A DNA stretch of 9,644 bases from AM-0621 sp964573505 (GCA_964573505.1 CAZNMS010000329.1:1-9644), one strand, 5' to 3'. Positions 1-5,928 are shown, counted from the first letter of the stretch. The notes: a model not told the origin generated them from the letters alone. Numbers and translations are program-made.

Positions 1-438
1 GGATCAAACAGTCGAATTTAGTTGAGGATCGCGAATCCGCCGCATACCGAGCCATCCATGCTACAAATTAGCCGAAAACCGAGACACGGATGATACCGCC
101 GCCCCGACTGCGGAGGAGTCCAGACAAGCAGAAAACCCTAAAAAAATAGCCAGTTTTCCACAGAATAAACTCGCCGATCGGGTTCTGTCGGAGACGTCAG
201 ATTCTAACCGATCCAGCACTTCGATCGACGATCTGAAATCCCCAAAAAATGGCACACCTTTAAGGAGAACGTGCCAGCAACTCGGTTTGAACTTTGTCGC
301 CGCTCAAAGACTTGTTTCCAGATACTTTCAGAATTTGGATTGAATCGGAGTTAAATCCTCTTCAGTAAAACGGTCTAATCGTCCACAAGACTTCGGCAGC
401 CAGTGTCGGTGCCGGAGTCGTTTCTCAAAAGGACGAAT
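1..438. other. Leader region upstream of folE, no convincing gene
   Basis: This stretch carries no ORF with recognisable protein features. The + strand frames are broken early: one open frame from the left edge stops with TAG at 66-68 and could be the tail of an upstream gene, but it is too short to judge. It contains an A-rich run near 139-147. A small inverted repeat (GGCAC at 251-255, GTGCC at 271-275) encloses an AAGGAG box at 262-267, with a GTG start for a 27-residue ORF at 271-354. The folE promoter presumably lies here, but I find no good -35/-10 pair. Confidence 0.5.
427..433 (+). promoter_or_regulatory. Ribosome-binding site fixing the folE start
   Basis: AAAAGGA lies 5 bases upstream of the ATG at 439. 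The frame is also open from a GTG at 403, but that upstream start has no Shine-Dalgarno match and would add 12 residues not typical of FolE. The site therefore favours 439. Confidence 0.7.
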
Positions 439-1092
439 ATGAAGACCGTGCTTAACCTGAGTCCGAGCGAGACCGTCGCTCATGAATCTGCCCGTTCCTA
501 CCTGCAACGGCATCAACCGCCGCGTGCCACTTCGACGGTCGACCTCCCGGCCATTGAGCGCGCGGTGAGAACCATTCTTGAAGCCGTCGGTGAAGATCCT
601 GATCGCGAGGGACTGCTTGAGACGCCGCGCCGAGTTGCTCGCATGTATGCCGAGATGTTTGGCGGGCTCCATCAAGATCCGGCACGACATCTCAAGGTCA
701 CGTTCCCAGAGAACTACGACGAGATGGTGCTCGTTCGCGACATCCGCTTTACCAGCATGTGCGAGCATCACTTGCTGCCTTTCTCGGGGGTCGCGCATGT
801 CGCCTACATCCCCAACGGGCGAGTGACCGGACTAAGCAAGTTGGCTCGCGTTGTTGAAGAGGTGTCGCGACGTCCGCAGGTGCAGGAGCGGTTGACTCAG
901 CAAGTGGCCGATCTGATCGAGACAGAACTCGATAGCAAAGGCGTCGCCGTGATCGTCACTGCCGAGCATTCTTGCATGAGCATTCGCGGCGTGCGTAAGC
1001 CGGGCAGCCAAACCGTCACCAGCACCGTGCGAGGGTTGTTTAAGACGAACCCCGCCAGTCGCGCCGAAGTGATGTCACTGATTAAGGGATGA
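439..1092 (+). CDS. folE: GTP cyclohydrolase I (FolE)
   Basis: This cytoplasmic zinc enzyme converts GTP to 7,8-dihydroneopterin triphosphate plus formate, the entry step to folate, biopterin-type cofactors and queuosine. From the ATG at 439 it is 217 residues, normal for the family (E. coli about 222). The family signature is plain around residues 99-120, with TSMCEHH at 105-111. By position, C108, H111 and C179 match the three zinc ligands, and H110 and H177 match the catalytic histidines (C110/H113/C181 and H112/H179 in E. coli). The second signature, SRRPQVQERLT, is at 143-153, and the GTP-site region follows in the HSCMSIRGV stretch at 177-185. No key residue is missing. A QueD/PTPS-family gene that could use its product lies about 1.3 kb downstream, suggesting a pterin role beyond housekeeping folate. 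Whether this is the only folE copy in the genome cannot be seen. Identification is secure. Confidence 0.97.
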   Translation: MKTVLNLSPSETVAHESARSYLQRHQPPRATSTVDLPAIERAVRTILEAVGEDPDREGLLETPRRVARMYAEMFGGLHQDPARHLKVTFPENYDEMVLVRDIRFTSMCEHHLLPFSGVAHVAYIPNGRVTGLSKLARVVEEVSRRPQVQERLTQQVADLIETELDSKGVAVIVTAEHSCMSIRGVRKPGSQTVTSTVRGLFKTNPASRAEVMSLIKG

Positions 1093-1099
1093 GGATTGC

Positions 1100-1140
1100 C
1101 TTCCGACGGCATGACCAATGGTCGTCGTTCGAGTCGGAAG
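1100..1140 (+). repeat. Inverted repeat just after folE
   Basis: CTTCCGAC (1100-1107) and GTCGGAAG (1133-1140) form a perfect 8-bp stem with a 25-base loop. Inside the loop GACC/GGTC can form a further short stem. It starts 8 bases after the folE stop codon, where a transcription end or mRNA 3' structure is expected. No U-rich tract follows, so it is not a standard intrinsic terminator. It could slow 3' exonucleases or be chance. Confidence 0.35.
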
Positions 1141-1248
1141 AAGTACATCCAGCAAACGATCGCGACCGCCGGACAACCCCAGCCTCGGTGCGGAATGAGC
1201 TACCGAGCTACTCGCCGATTCCGTCAGACCAACTTTGAAAGGTTCGTC

Positions 1249-2106
1249 ATGAAACTAACGCTGCTCTTAACACTGATCACAGTGGTGTCGATCGCGTCCG
1301 CCCGCATGCTTCGGGCCGATCCAATGGCGAAAGCAGAGACCGAAACGGTCACGCTCATCAATAAGGCTTTGACCGATGCCAAGCCGCAAGCAACGGACGA
1401 GCGATTGGCCACACTTCAATCTGCCGCGAAGGCGGTGATGGAGGCTCGTCGGCACAACTGGCTAATTACGACGAAACTGCAATCGGCTCTCGATCGAAGG
1501 GATGCCAGCGTCAGCAAGCAGGTCAATGCACTGGAAGTGGCGCTGTCCGAAGCGGCTGTGATTTTAAACTTTCGTATGAAGAAAGAGGCCGCCTTGCCGA
1601 AGGGGTTTCCCGATCCGTCTGCACTCGGAGAGATCCAATTAAAGCACTATCCGGCCTACCGCCTCGCCCGTGCTCCCTCTCAGAAAGACAACGCGTTCTT
1701 CACGTTGTTCCGGCATATCAAAGCGAACAACATCGAAATGACTGCTCCCGTCGAAATGCGCTTCGACGAAGCCGATCAGAAGTTCCAACAAGTCGACATG
1801 GCGTTCCTCTATGGCGCGCCGGACTGGGGCAGTCTCGGAGATGCAGGCAAGGGCGTGATCGTTGAAGACATCCCCGCATTGTCGACGGTTGCTATCGGCC
1901 TCACGGGGGATTTCGACCCAACTGCGTCCACCTACATCAAGGCATTGGAAACTTGGCTGGCCGAGCATGCTTCAAACTACGAGCGCGACGGGAAGGTTCG
2001 CGTGATGGGCTACAACAGCCCGTTCGTTTGGAAGTCGCAGCGGTTCTATGAAATCGAAATTCCAGTGAGGAAGCGCGCTCCAGTCACAGAGATCGCCAAA
2101 CCCTGA
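1249..2106 (+). CDS. Exported SOUL-family heme-binding-like protein
   Basis: This 285-residue protein belongs to the SOUL/HBP family, whose studied members bind heme or other tetrapyrroles. The start at 1249 has TGAAAGG 6 bases upstream. Its first ~23 residues look like a Sec signal (basic MK, hydrophobic LTLLLTLITVVSIASA, then ARMLRA), implying export; the frame is open back to 1096 but that would bury the signal. Residues 25-115 are a charged, Ala/Leu-rich, probably helical extension not found in minimal SOUL proteins. The SOUL domain spans about 126-274. It has the hallmark IEMTAPVEM at 162-170 after FRHIKANN, the YNSPF motif at 255-259 matching the family's C-terminal NPP-type motif, and a closing strand RFYEIEIPV. 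SOUL proteins have no universal heme-ligand residue, so heme binding is not provable by reading. It sits between two pterin genes and shares the window with a TspO domain, another tetrapyrrole-binding family. Family assignment is good; the ligand and location are inference. Confidence 0.85.
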   Translation: MKLTLLLTLITVVSIASARMLRADPMAKAETETVTLINKALTDAKPQATDERLATLQSAAKAVMEARRHNWLITTKLQSALDRRDASVSKQVNALEVALSEAAVILNFRMKKEAALPKGFPDPSALGEIQLKHYPAYRLARAPSQKDNAFFTLFRHIKANNIEMTAPVEMRFDEADQKFQQVDMAFLYGAPDWGSLGDAGKGVIVEDIPALSTVAIGLTGDFDPTASTYIKALETWLAEHASNYERDGKVRVMGYNSPFVWKSQRFYEIEIPVRKRAPVTEIAKP

Positions 2107-2189
2107 AACAGCATCCGCCAATCACAGCGAGATGCTCACACCGCCCATCCCTCAGGCCTGGCAGTGACACGGACTAAGTCCAGCCGCTT

Positions 2190-2250
2190 CGCTTCAACAT
2201 GACCTATGTCGGTCGCCGTGCAGTGATGTTGGTCGGACGAAGTTGAAGCG
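2190..2250 (+). repeat. Long-loop inverted repeat upstream of the QueD-like gene
   Basis: CGCTTCAAC (2190-2198) and GTTGAAGCG (2242-2250) are perfect 9-base inverted copies separated by 43 bases, in the 260-base gap before the QueD-like gene. The enclosed segment has small secondary complementarities (GACC/GGTC). It may be a structured 5' leader or a widely spaced operator. I cannot match it to a known riboswitch class. Confidence 0.3.
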
Positions 2251-2366
2251 CTCTCGTGAATCATCGACGGGCGAGTCGGAGCGGGCATGAGAGAGCGATG
2301 CACCGACTCCCAACGCAAGGCTCGCCTGCCATTTCTCTTACTCATTCGAATACACCGGAGAGCACC

Positions 2367-2879
2367 ATGCTCATTCAAAAGGACTACAAGTTTTACGCGG
2401 CTCATCGCAACGAAGAACTCGACGACAAATGCCGAAACCTGCATGGCCATCGCTATGGCATCACATGCGTTTTTGAGGTCGAACGGAGGGGAGCCATAAG
2501 CACTCTGTTTGGAGATTTTGATGGCGTCATCGAGCCGTTCCTGAAGGCGGAATACGACCATGCAATGCTGATTCATGACGCCGATCCGCTGCACGAGACG
2601 CTGCGAGGACATACCGAACGAACCGGTGAACCCTTGAAGCTGAAGGTCTTCGATGCCCCAACGAGCGTCGAAAACCTTGCCTATCAACTCTTCACCGAGA
2701 TCACCGAATTGGGCTTCCGGCTGAATCAACTGGAGGTCCGCGAGACTGATACCTCAGTCGTGATTTACTCGCGCGAAGATTGGGTCGAGGACAGTCGCCA
2801 TCCGCAGCGACGCAAACGCTCGACGGACCAGTTCTCTGAGTCTGCAGCGTTGTCGTTCTCAATCGCTTCCTCCGAGTGA
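2367..2879 (+). CDS. queD: 6-carboxytetrahydropterin synthase / PTPS-family protein (QueD-like)
   Basis: The protein has 170 residues from the ATG at 2367, preceded by GGAGAG with 6-base spacing. The open frame back to a GTG at 2256 adds 37 residues unlike the family and lacks a good ribosome site. It is a zinc enzyme of the QueD/6-pyruvoyltetrahydropterin synthase fold. QueD converts dihydroneopterin triphosphate (the FolE product) to 6-carboxy-5,6,7,8-tetrahydropterin on the way to 7-deazaguanines such as queuosine. Visible elements are zinc histidines H13 (AAHR), H26 and H28 (in CRNLHGH), catalytic-type C22, D64-H65 in YDHAMLI (family LDH), the PTSVENLA pterin-binding stretch with E102, and RETDTSVVIY with E126. 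The CxxxHGH spacing is that of QueD rather than mammalian PTPS. Oddities are a stretch at about 71-93 between the DH motif and PTSVENLA, and a basic then Ser-rich tail (142-170) past the normal core. QueC and QueE are not visible nearby, so a different pterin product remains possible. Confidence 0.87.
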   Translation: MLIQKDYKFYAAHRNEELDDKCRNLHGHRYGITCVFEVERRGAISTLFGDFDGVIEPFLKAEYDHAMLIHDADPLHETLRGHTERTGEPLKLKVFDAPTSVENLAYQLFTEITELGFRLNQLEVRETDTSVVIYSREDWVEDSRHPQRRKRSTDQFSESAALSFSIASSE

Positions 2880-2983
2880 ACGATGCATGTCGTTTTGATT
2901 ACACGAACACTCAAGACTCAAGTTGGCGTTGGCTCAACTCATCAAATCCTCTGCTCGAACGATTCTCCAACGAGGACATAACG

Positions 2984-3967
2984 ATGACAGTGACATTGAA
3001 TCGCACCTCTGAACGCCGCGGAGACTCAGCAACATCAGCGCCGACGCAGACGATCGTTGTCAGCGGAGCGAGTGGATTAGTTGGCACTGCATTGGCGCAG
3101 GCCATCGAACAGCGAGGCGGAAGTGTACGGCGACTGGCACGTCGTTCTTCTGCAGGTCGGCAAGACAATGCGATCGTTTGGGAGCCTGAAACCGGACAAC
3201 TTAATTTCACGGCCTTCAGTGGAGTCGATGCGGTCGTGCACTTGGCCGGCGAGAACATCGCCAGTGGCCGTTGGACCGATGCCAAGAAGCAACGCATTCG
3301 AGACAGTCGAGTGATCGGCACAAGACGTCTCTGCGAGTCACTCGCGTCAATGACCGAGCGACCGCGCGTGTTGGTCTGCGCCTCAGCGATTGGCTTCTAC
3401 GGTGATCGCGGCGAACAGATTCTGAGCGAAGCCACTGCTTCGGGCAGCGGATTTCTGCCTGAGGTCTGCAGTCAGTGGGAACGAGCAACACAACCCGCAC
3501 GCGACGCAGGCATACGAGTCGTCAATCTTCGAATCGGCATTGTGTTGTCTCGCGATGGCGGTGCTTTGAAAGAAATGTTGTTGCCATTCCAACTGGGACT
3601 CGGCGGTCGCGTCGGCGACGGCAGCCAATACTGGAGCTGGATCTCGCTGCCGGATTTGGTGCGAGCGCTCTTGTTTACGATCGACAACGACTCGCTCTCG
3701 GGGCCGGTGAATGCCGTTGCTTCACGGGCCGTGACGAACGCCGAGTTCACTCAGGTCTTAGGTCGTGTCCTGCGTCGGCCCACTCTGCTTCCGATGCCCG
3801 CGTTCGCCGCTCGATTGGTCTTAGGTGAGATGGCCAACGACCTGCTGCTAGCCAGTATTCGAGTTGCCCCAGAACAGCTTGAGCAGCACGGCTTCGAGTT
3901 TCAGCACCCTAATTTGGAAGCGGCACTCAGAGCGATTTTGAATCAGCCAGCTACGCCTTTGAAGTAG
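2984..3967 (+). CDS. TIGR01777/YfcH-type NAD(P)-dependent epimerase-like SDR
   Basis: This 327-residue atypical extended short-chain dehydrogenase belongs to the YfcH/SDR39U1 group, with no firmly assigned substrate. The start at 2984 has GAGGA 7 bases upstream; the frame is open to 2876 but that extension has no ribosome site and no family match. The N-terminal Rossmann nucleotide site is GASGLVG at 28-34 after a short leader. Family-specific blocks follow: VVHLAGENIASGRW at 84-97, SAIGFYGDRGE at 134-144, and NLRIGIVLSRDGGAL through GDGSQYWSWI at 181-220. The C-terminal DUF1731-type segment is about 263-320 (RVAPEQLEQHGFEF). The classical catalytic YxxxK of SDRs is not evident, as is usual in this family, so the chemistry is uncertain; some members are annotated as SulA-like cell division inhibitors on thin evidence. 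It is followed after 9 bases by an SRPBCC gene, with coupled translation likely. Some TIGR01777 proteins carry an SRPBCC domain fused at the N-terminus, so this pair looks like the split form. Confidence 0.92.
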   Translation: MTVTLNRTSERRGDSATSAPTQTIVVSGASGLVGTALAQAIEQRGGSVRRLARRSSAGRQDNAIVWEPETGQLNFTAFSGVDAVVHLAGENIASGRWTDAKKQRIRDSRVIGTRRLCESLASMTERPRVLVCASAIGFYGDRGEQILSEATASGSGFLPEVCSQWERATQPARDAGIRVVNLRIGIVLSRDGGALKEMLLPFQLGLGGRVGDGSQYWSWISLPDLVRALLFTIDNDSLSGPVNAVASRAVTNAEFTQVLGRVLRRPTLLPMPAFAARLVLGEMANDLLLASIRVAPEQLEQHGFEFQHPNLEAALRAILNQPATPLK

Positions 3968-3969
3968 GA
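3965..3969 (+). promoter_or_regulatory. Ribosome-binding site overlapping the epimerase stop codon
   Basis: TAGGA contains the TAG stop of the upstream epimerase-like gene and lies 7 bases before the ATG at 3977. Terminating ribosomes would sit on the next gene's start, which argues for translational coupling and one transcript. Confidence 0.6.
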
Positions 3970-3976
3970 CTGTTTC

Positions 3977-4468
3977 ATGAGCACCTATCGACTCGTTCGC
4001 GAGCAAACAATCGCCCGACCGCTCGACGAAGTCTTCGCGTTTTTCGCCGATGCGCGGAATCTTGAAACGTTGACGCCTCCATGGTTGCGCTTCGAAATCC
4101 TCACGCCCGGCAGCATCGAGATGCACGTCGGCACGATCATTCAATACGCGTTGCGAGTGCACGGCCTGCCGATTCATTGGACGACTGCCATCACGGTCTG
4201 GAACCCGCCCTTCGAGTTCGTCGACGTGCAACTCAAGGGGCCGTATGTGCTGTGGCATCATCGCCACACATTCGAGCCACTCGGTAACGCGACGTGCATG
4301 ACGGATGAAGTCCACTACCGCTTGCCGTTCGGATGGATCGGCAATGTCGTGCATGCAGCGATGGTCCGCCGCGATCTCGATGCCATCTTCAATTATCGCG
4401 CTCAGATCGTGGAGCAACTCTTACATCCAGAGCCGATCGAGACAGGCGAGCTGTCGTCGATTCGCTGA
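3977..4468 (+). CDS. SRPBCC (START/Bet v1-like) ligand-binding protein
   Basis: A 163-residue single-domain protein, complete for the SRPBCC superfamily (polyketide cyclase/dehydrase-like), whose members hold hydrophobic ligands in a deep cavity. The sequence follows the fold: an opening strand (YRLVREQTIARP), then the helix DEVFAFFADARNLETLTPPWLRFEIL, typical of the 'cyclase/coenzyme Q-binding' type. Strands with many aromatic residues come next (IIQYALRVHGLPIHWTT, WNPPFEFVDVQLKGPY, LWHHRHTFEPL). A long C-terminal helix covers about residues 118-148 (GWIGNVVHAAMVRRDLDAIFNYR). There is no signal peptide, so it is cytoplasmic. No catalytic residues can be assigned. It starts 9 bases after the TIGR01777 stop codon, a pairing that recurs in other bacteria and as a single fused protein, so the two probably act on the same unknown ligand. 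Family call is strong; function is unknown. Confidence 0.88.
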   Translation: MSTYRLVREQTIARPLDEVFAFFADARNLETLTPPWLRFEILTPGSIEMHVGTIIQYALRVHGLPIHWTTAITVWNPPFEFVDVQLKGPYVLWHHRHTFEPLGNATCMTDEVHYRLPFGWIGNVVHAAMVRRDLDAIFNYRAQIVEQLLHPEPIETGELSSIR

Positions 4469-4579
4469 TCTTGGGGGAACGAGGTAACGCCGGCCCGAGT
4501 GCATCGCGCCGCTACCGAGAGTGAGTTTTCGGCATTTTCCAAAACGTGAGTTAAGGCGAGAGCCATTGTGCGGTCTGAA

Positions 4580-4608
4580 TTGCGTGACCGAATTGACCGA
4601 TTTATGAA
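4580..4608 (+). promoter_or_regulatory. Weak candidate promoter with tandem 9-mers before the fasciclin gene
   Basis: TTGCGT (4580-4585) and TATGAA (4603-4608) are separated by 17 bases, an allowed sigma-70 arrangement but only about 3/6 and 4/6 consensus matches. The spacer region is a tandem repeat, TGACCGAAT (4585-4593) then TGACCGATT (4594-4602), differing at one base; such 9-base repeats can be a regulator's half-sites. It lies about 60 bases before the fasciclin start, in a 199-base gap. Confidence 0.22.
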
Positions 4609-4667
4609 TCAGCGAATCCAGTGGTGATTGGCGTTCGTAAATCCAAATCCTGCAAGGAGAGTGTGAG

Positions 4668-5699
4668 ATGTTGAGTCGAAGATTGTTTCTGAGTGTGGCG
4701 GCGATGGCCGCGATGAGTGTCGCTGATCAAACCGGTGTGACTGCGAAGGCGGCTGATAAGCACGCTGAGAAAGACATCGTGACGACGGCGGTCGAGGCCG
4801 GTTCGTTCAAGACGTTGGCCGCAGCTCTGAAGGCCGGAGGATTGGTCGAGACACTGCAGGGCAAAGGGCCCTTCACCGTGTTTGCTCCGACGGATGATGC
4901 CTTTGCCAAACTGCCCGCAGGGACGGTGGAGACGTTGCTGAAGCCGGAGAACAAGGGGCAGCTTGTGTCCGTGCTGACGTATCACGTTGTCGCTGGCAAA
5001 GTACCGGCGGCTCAGGTGGTGAAGCTGGATGCGGCCGCGACCGTGAATGGTCAGCGAGTCAACATCAAGGTCGAAGAGGGCAAAGTACGAGTCGATCAAG
5101 CGTTGGTCGTGACGGCGGACATCCATTGCTCGAATGGCGTCATTCACGTTGTCGATCAGGTCTTGCTGCCGTCAGGCGACAACATCCCGGCGACGGCTAA
5201 CAAAGCGGGGACGTTCAAGACACTGCTCGCGGCAGCGAAGGCGGCTGGATTGGTGGATGTGCTAGCCGGTGACAAGCCGCTGACTGTCTTCGCACCGACG
5301 GACGAAGCGTTTGCGAAGCTGCCTGCGGGGACCGTCGAGAGCCTTCTGAAGCCTGAGAACAAAGCGAAGCTGGCGGCGATCCTGACCTTTCACGTTGTGC
5401 CGGGGCGCGTGTTTTCGAACGACGTGCTGAGCAAGAAGGAACTCAAGACGGTTCAGGGCGGCATGTTGACCGCTGCGATGAAGAACGGTGCGGCGACCAT
5501 CAACGGTGCCGGACTGGTCGCGACTGACATCGACACATCGAACGGAGTCATTCATGTCATCGACAGCGTGATGCTGCCTCCGGCCGCGACGGCCAAGACA
5601 TCACATGTCGTGCCTGCTCAACCGACTTATGTCGCGCAAGTTTGCCCGACGACCGGACGCGTGACCTACTACGCTGCTCCTCAGACTTGCCGTCCGTAG
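4668..5699 (+). CDS. Exported protein with two fasciclin (FAS1) domains
   Basis: This 343-residue protein starts at 4668 with AAGGAG 8 bases upstream. Residues 3-9 read SRRLFLS, close to the twin-arginine (Tat) consensus SRRxFLK, followed by a mildly hydrophobic stretch and a likely cleavage near AKA-AD (about 28-29). Export by Tat, perhaps folded or with a cofactor, is inferred. Two FAS1 domains follow at about 36-168 and 174-304. Each has the FAS1 H1-type block (FTVFAPTDDAFAKLP at 69-83; LTVFAPTDEAFAKLP at 205-219), a central LTYHVV or LTFHVV, and the closing SNGVIHVVD or SNGVIHVID. FAS1 domains mediate adhesion or protein-ligand contacts at cell surfaces. The ~39-residue tail (305-343) has two cysteines, C326 and C341, that could form a small disulfide loop. 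By my hand alignment the two domains are 45/62 identical in their first halves but only 22/60 in their second. The gene has its own upstream gap and a downstream terminator, so it is probably transcribed alone. Confidence 0.93.
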   Translation: MLSRRLFLSVAAMAAMSVADQTGVTAKAADKHAEKDIVTTAVEAGSFKTLAAALKAGGLVETLQGKGPFTVFAPTDDAFAKLPAGTVETLLKPENKGQLVSVLTYHVVAGKVPAAQVVKLDAAATVNGQRVNIKVEEGKVRVDQALVVTADIHCSNGVIHVVDQVLLPSGDNIPATANKAGTFKTLLAAAKAAGLVDVLAGDKPLTVFAPTDEAFAKLPAGTVESLLKPENKAKLAAILTFHVVPGRVFSNDVLSKKELKTVQGGMLTAAMKNGAATINGAGLVATDIDTSNGVIHVIDSVMLPPAATAKTSHVVPAQPTYVAQVCPTTGRVTYYAAPQTCRP

Positions 5700-5736
5700 T
5701 TCGGCGTTCCGTTGAGCACTGTTGGATGAGGTCCTG

Positions 5737-5765
5737 CTGGGTTCATGCCGGAGCCCAGTCTTTTT
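5737..5765 (+). terminator. Intrinsic terminator after the fasciclin gene
   Basis: CTGGGTTC (5737-5744) pairs with GAGCCCAG (5751-5758) through 8 bp with one G-U wobble and a 6-base loop, followed by TCTTTTT (5759-5765). This is a standard Rho-independent arrangement 37 bases after the fasciclin stop codon and marks the end of that transcript. Confidence 0.75.
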
Positions 5766-5770
5766 GAGAC

Positions 5771-5800
5771 GACACCTGAGCCGCATTCGGCTCAGGTGTC
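5771..5800 (+). terminator. Second, very strong hairpin after the fasciclin gene
   Basis: GACACCTGAGCCG (5771-5783) and CGGCTCAGGTGTC (5788-5800) form a perfect 13-bp stem closed by the tetraloop CATT. The following bases (TTCGCTTTGG) are T-rich but lack a clean run. It directly follows the first terminator's T tract. It could be a back-up terminator, act for transcription from the opposite strand, or be a 3' stabilising structure. Confidence 0.6.
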
Positions 5801-5854
5801 TTCGCTTTGGTTGGCAGGCTTGTCGCCTTTCATGCCGAGGCTGTGATGAAATCG

Positions 5855-5875
5855 CCCCCGAGCTTGCCTCGGGGG
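5855..5875 (+). repeat. GC-rich hairpin in the leader of the SDR-TspO gene
   Basis: CCCCCGAG (5855-5862) and CTCGGGGG (5868-5875) form a perfect 8-bp stem with a 5-base loop, 53 bases before the ATG at 5929. No T run follows directly. It may be a third transcription block or a folded 5' leader controlling the SDR-TspO/photolyase pair. Confidence 0.45.
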
Positions 5876-5928
5876 TTCAACGGCTTTTGCGCCACTTCAT
5901 TCGCACCGCAAGGATCAAGGCATACTCG

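Noticed and set aside
3..68. Open frame from the left edge to a TAG at 66-68, possible tail of an upstream gene
   Set aside because: Twenty-one codons without any recognisable motif are too few to call.
61..255. Minus-strand frame of 64 codons in the left leader
   Set aside because: It begins with GTG, is rich in Ser and Ala, has only a weak ribosome site and shows no motif.
1096..1248. Longer start of the SOUL gene at 1096
   Set aside because: It overlaps the inverted repeat after folE, has no ribosome site, and would place 51 basic residues ahead of a clear signal peptide.
2256..2366. Longer start of the QueD-like gene at 2256 (GTG)
   Set aside because: The added 37 residues do not resemble the family, while 2367 has GGAGAG at good spacing.
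2107..2366. preQ1 riboswitch ahead of the QueD-like gene
   Set aside because: I searched for a compact stem with an A-rich tail ending at the ribosome site and found none.
2136..2729. Long minus-strand frame of 197 codons
   Set aside because: It lies opposite the QueD-like gene, and its translation shows no domain, whereas the + strand has intact zinc and catalytic motifs.
2876..2983. Epimerase start at 2876 overlapping the QueD-like stop codon
   Set aside because: The overlap looks like coupling, but the 36 extra residues are not family-like and the ATG at 2984 has GAGGA at 7 bases.
3848..4417. Minus-strand frame of 189 codons opposite the SRPBCC gene
   Set aside because: It is a shadow frame of a GC-rich gene; the + strand protein is a complete SRPBCC domain with a ribosome site.
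4476..4480. GGAAC resembling an ECF sigma -35 box before the fasciclin gene
   Set aside because: No matching -10 element is found at 15-18 bases downstream.
4602..5147. Minus-strand frame of 181 codons opposite the FAS1 gene
   Set aside because: Its apparent repeats mirror the FAS1 duplication on the other strand; there is no independent evidence of coding.
5722..5928. Extended start of the SDR-TspO frame at 5722 (TTG)
   Set aside because: The segment contains the terminator and two more hairpins, and the Rossmann domain starts right after 5929.
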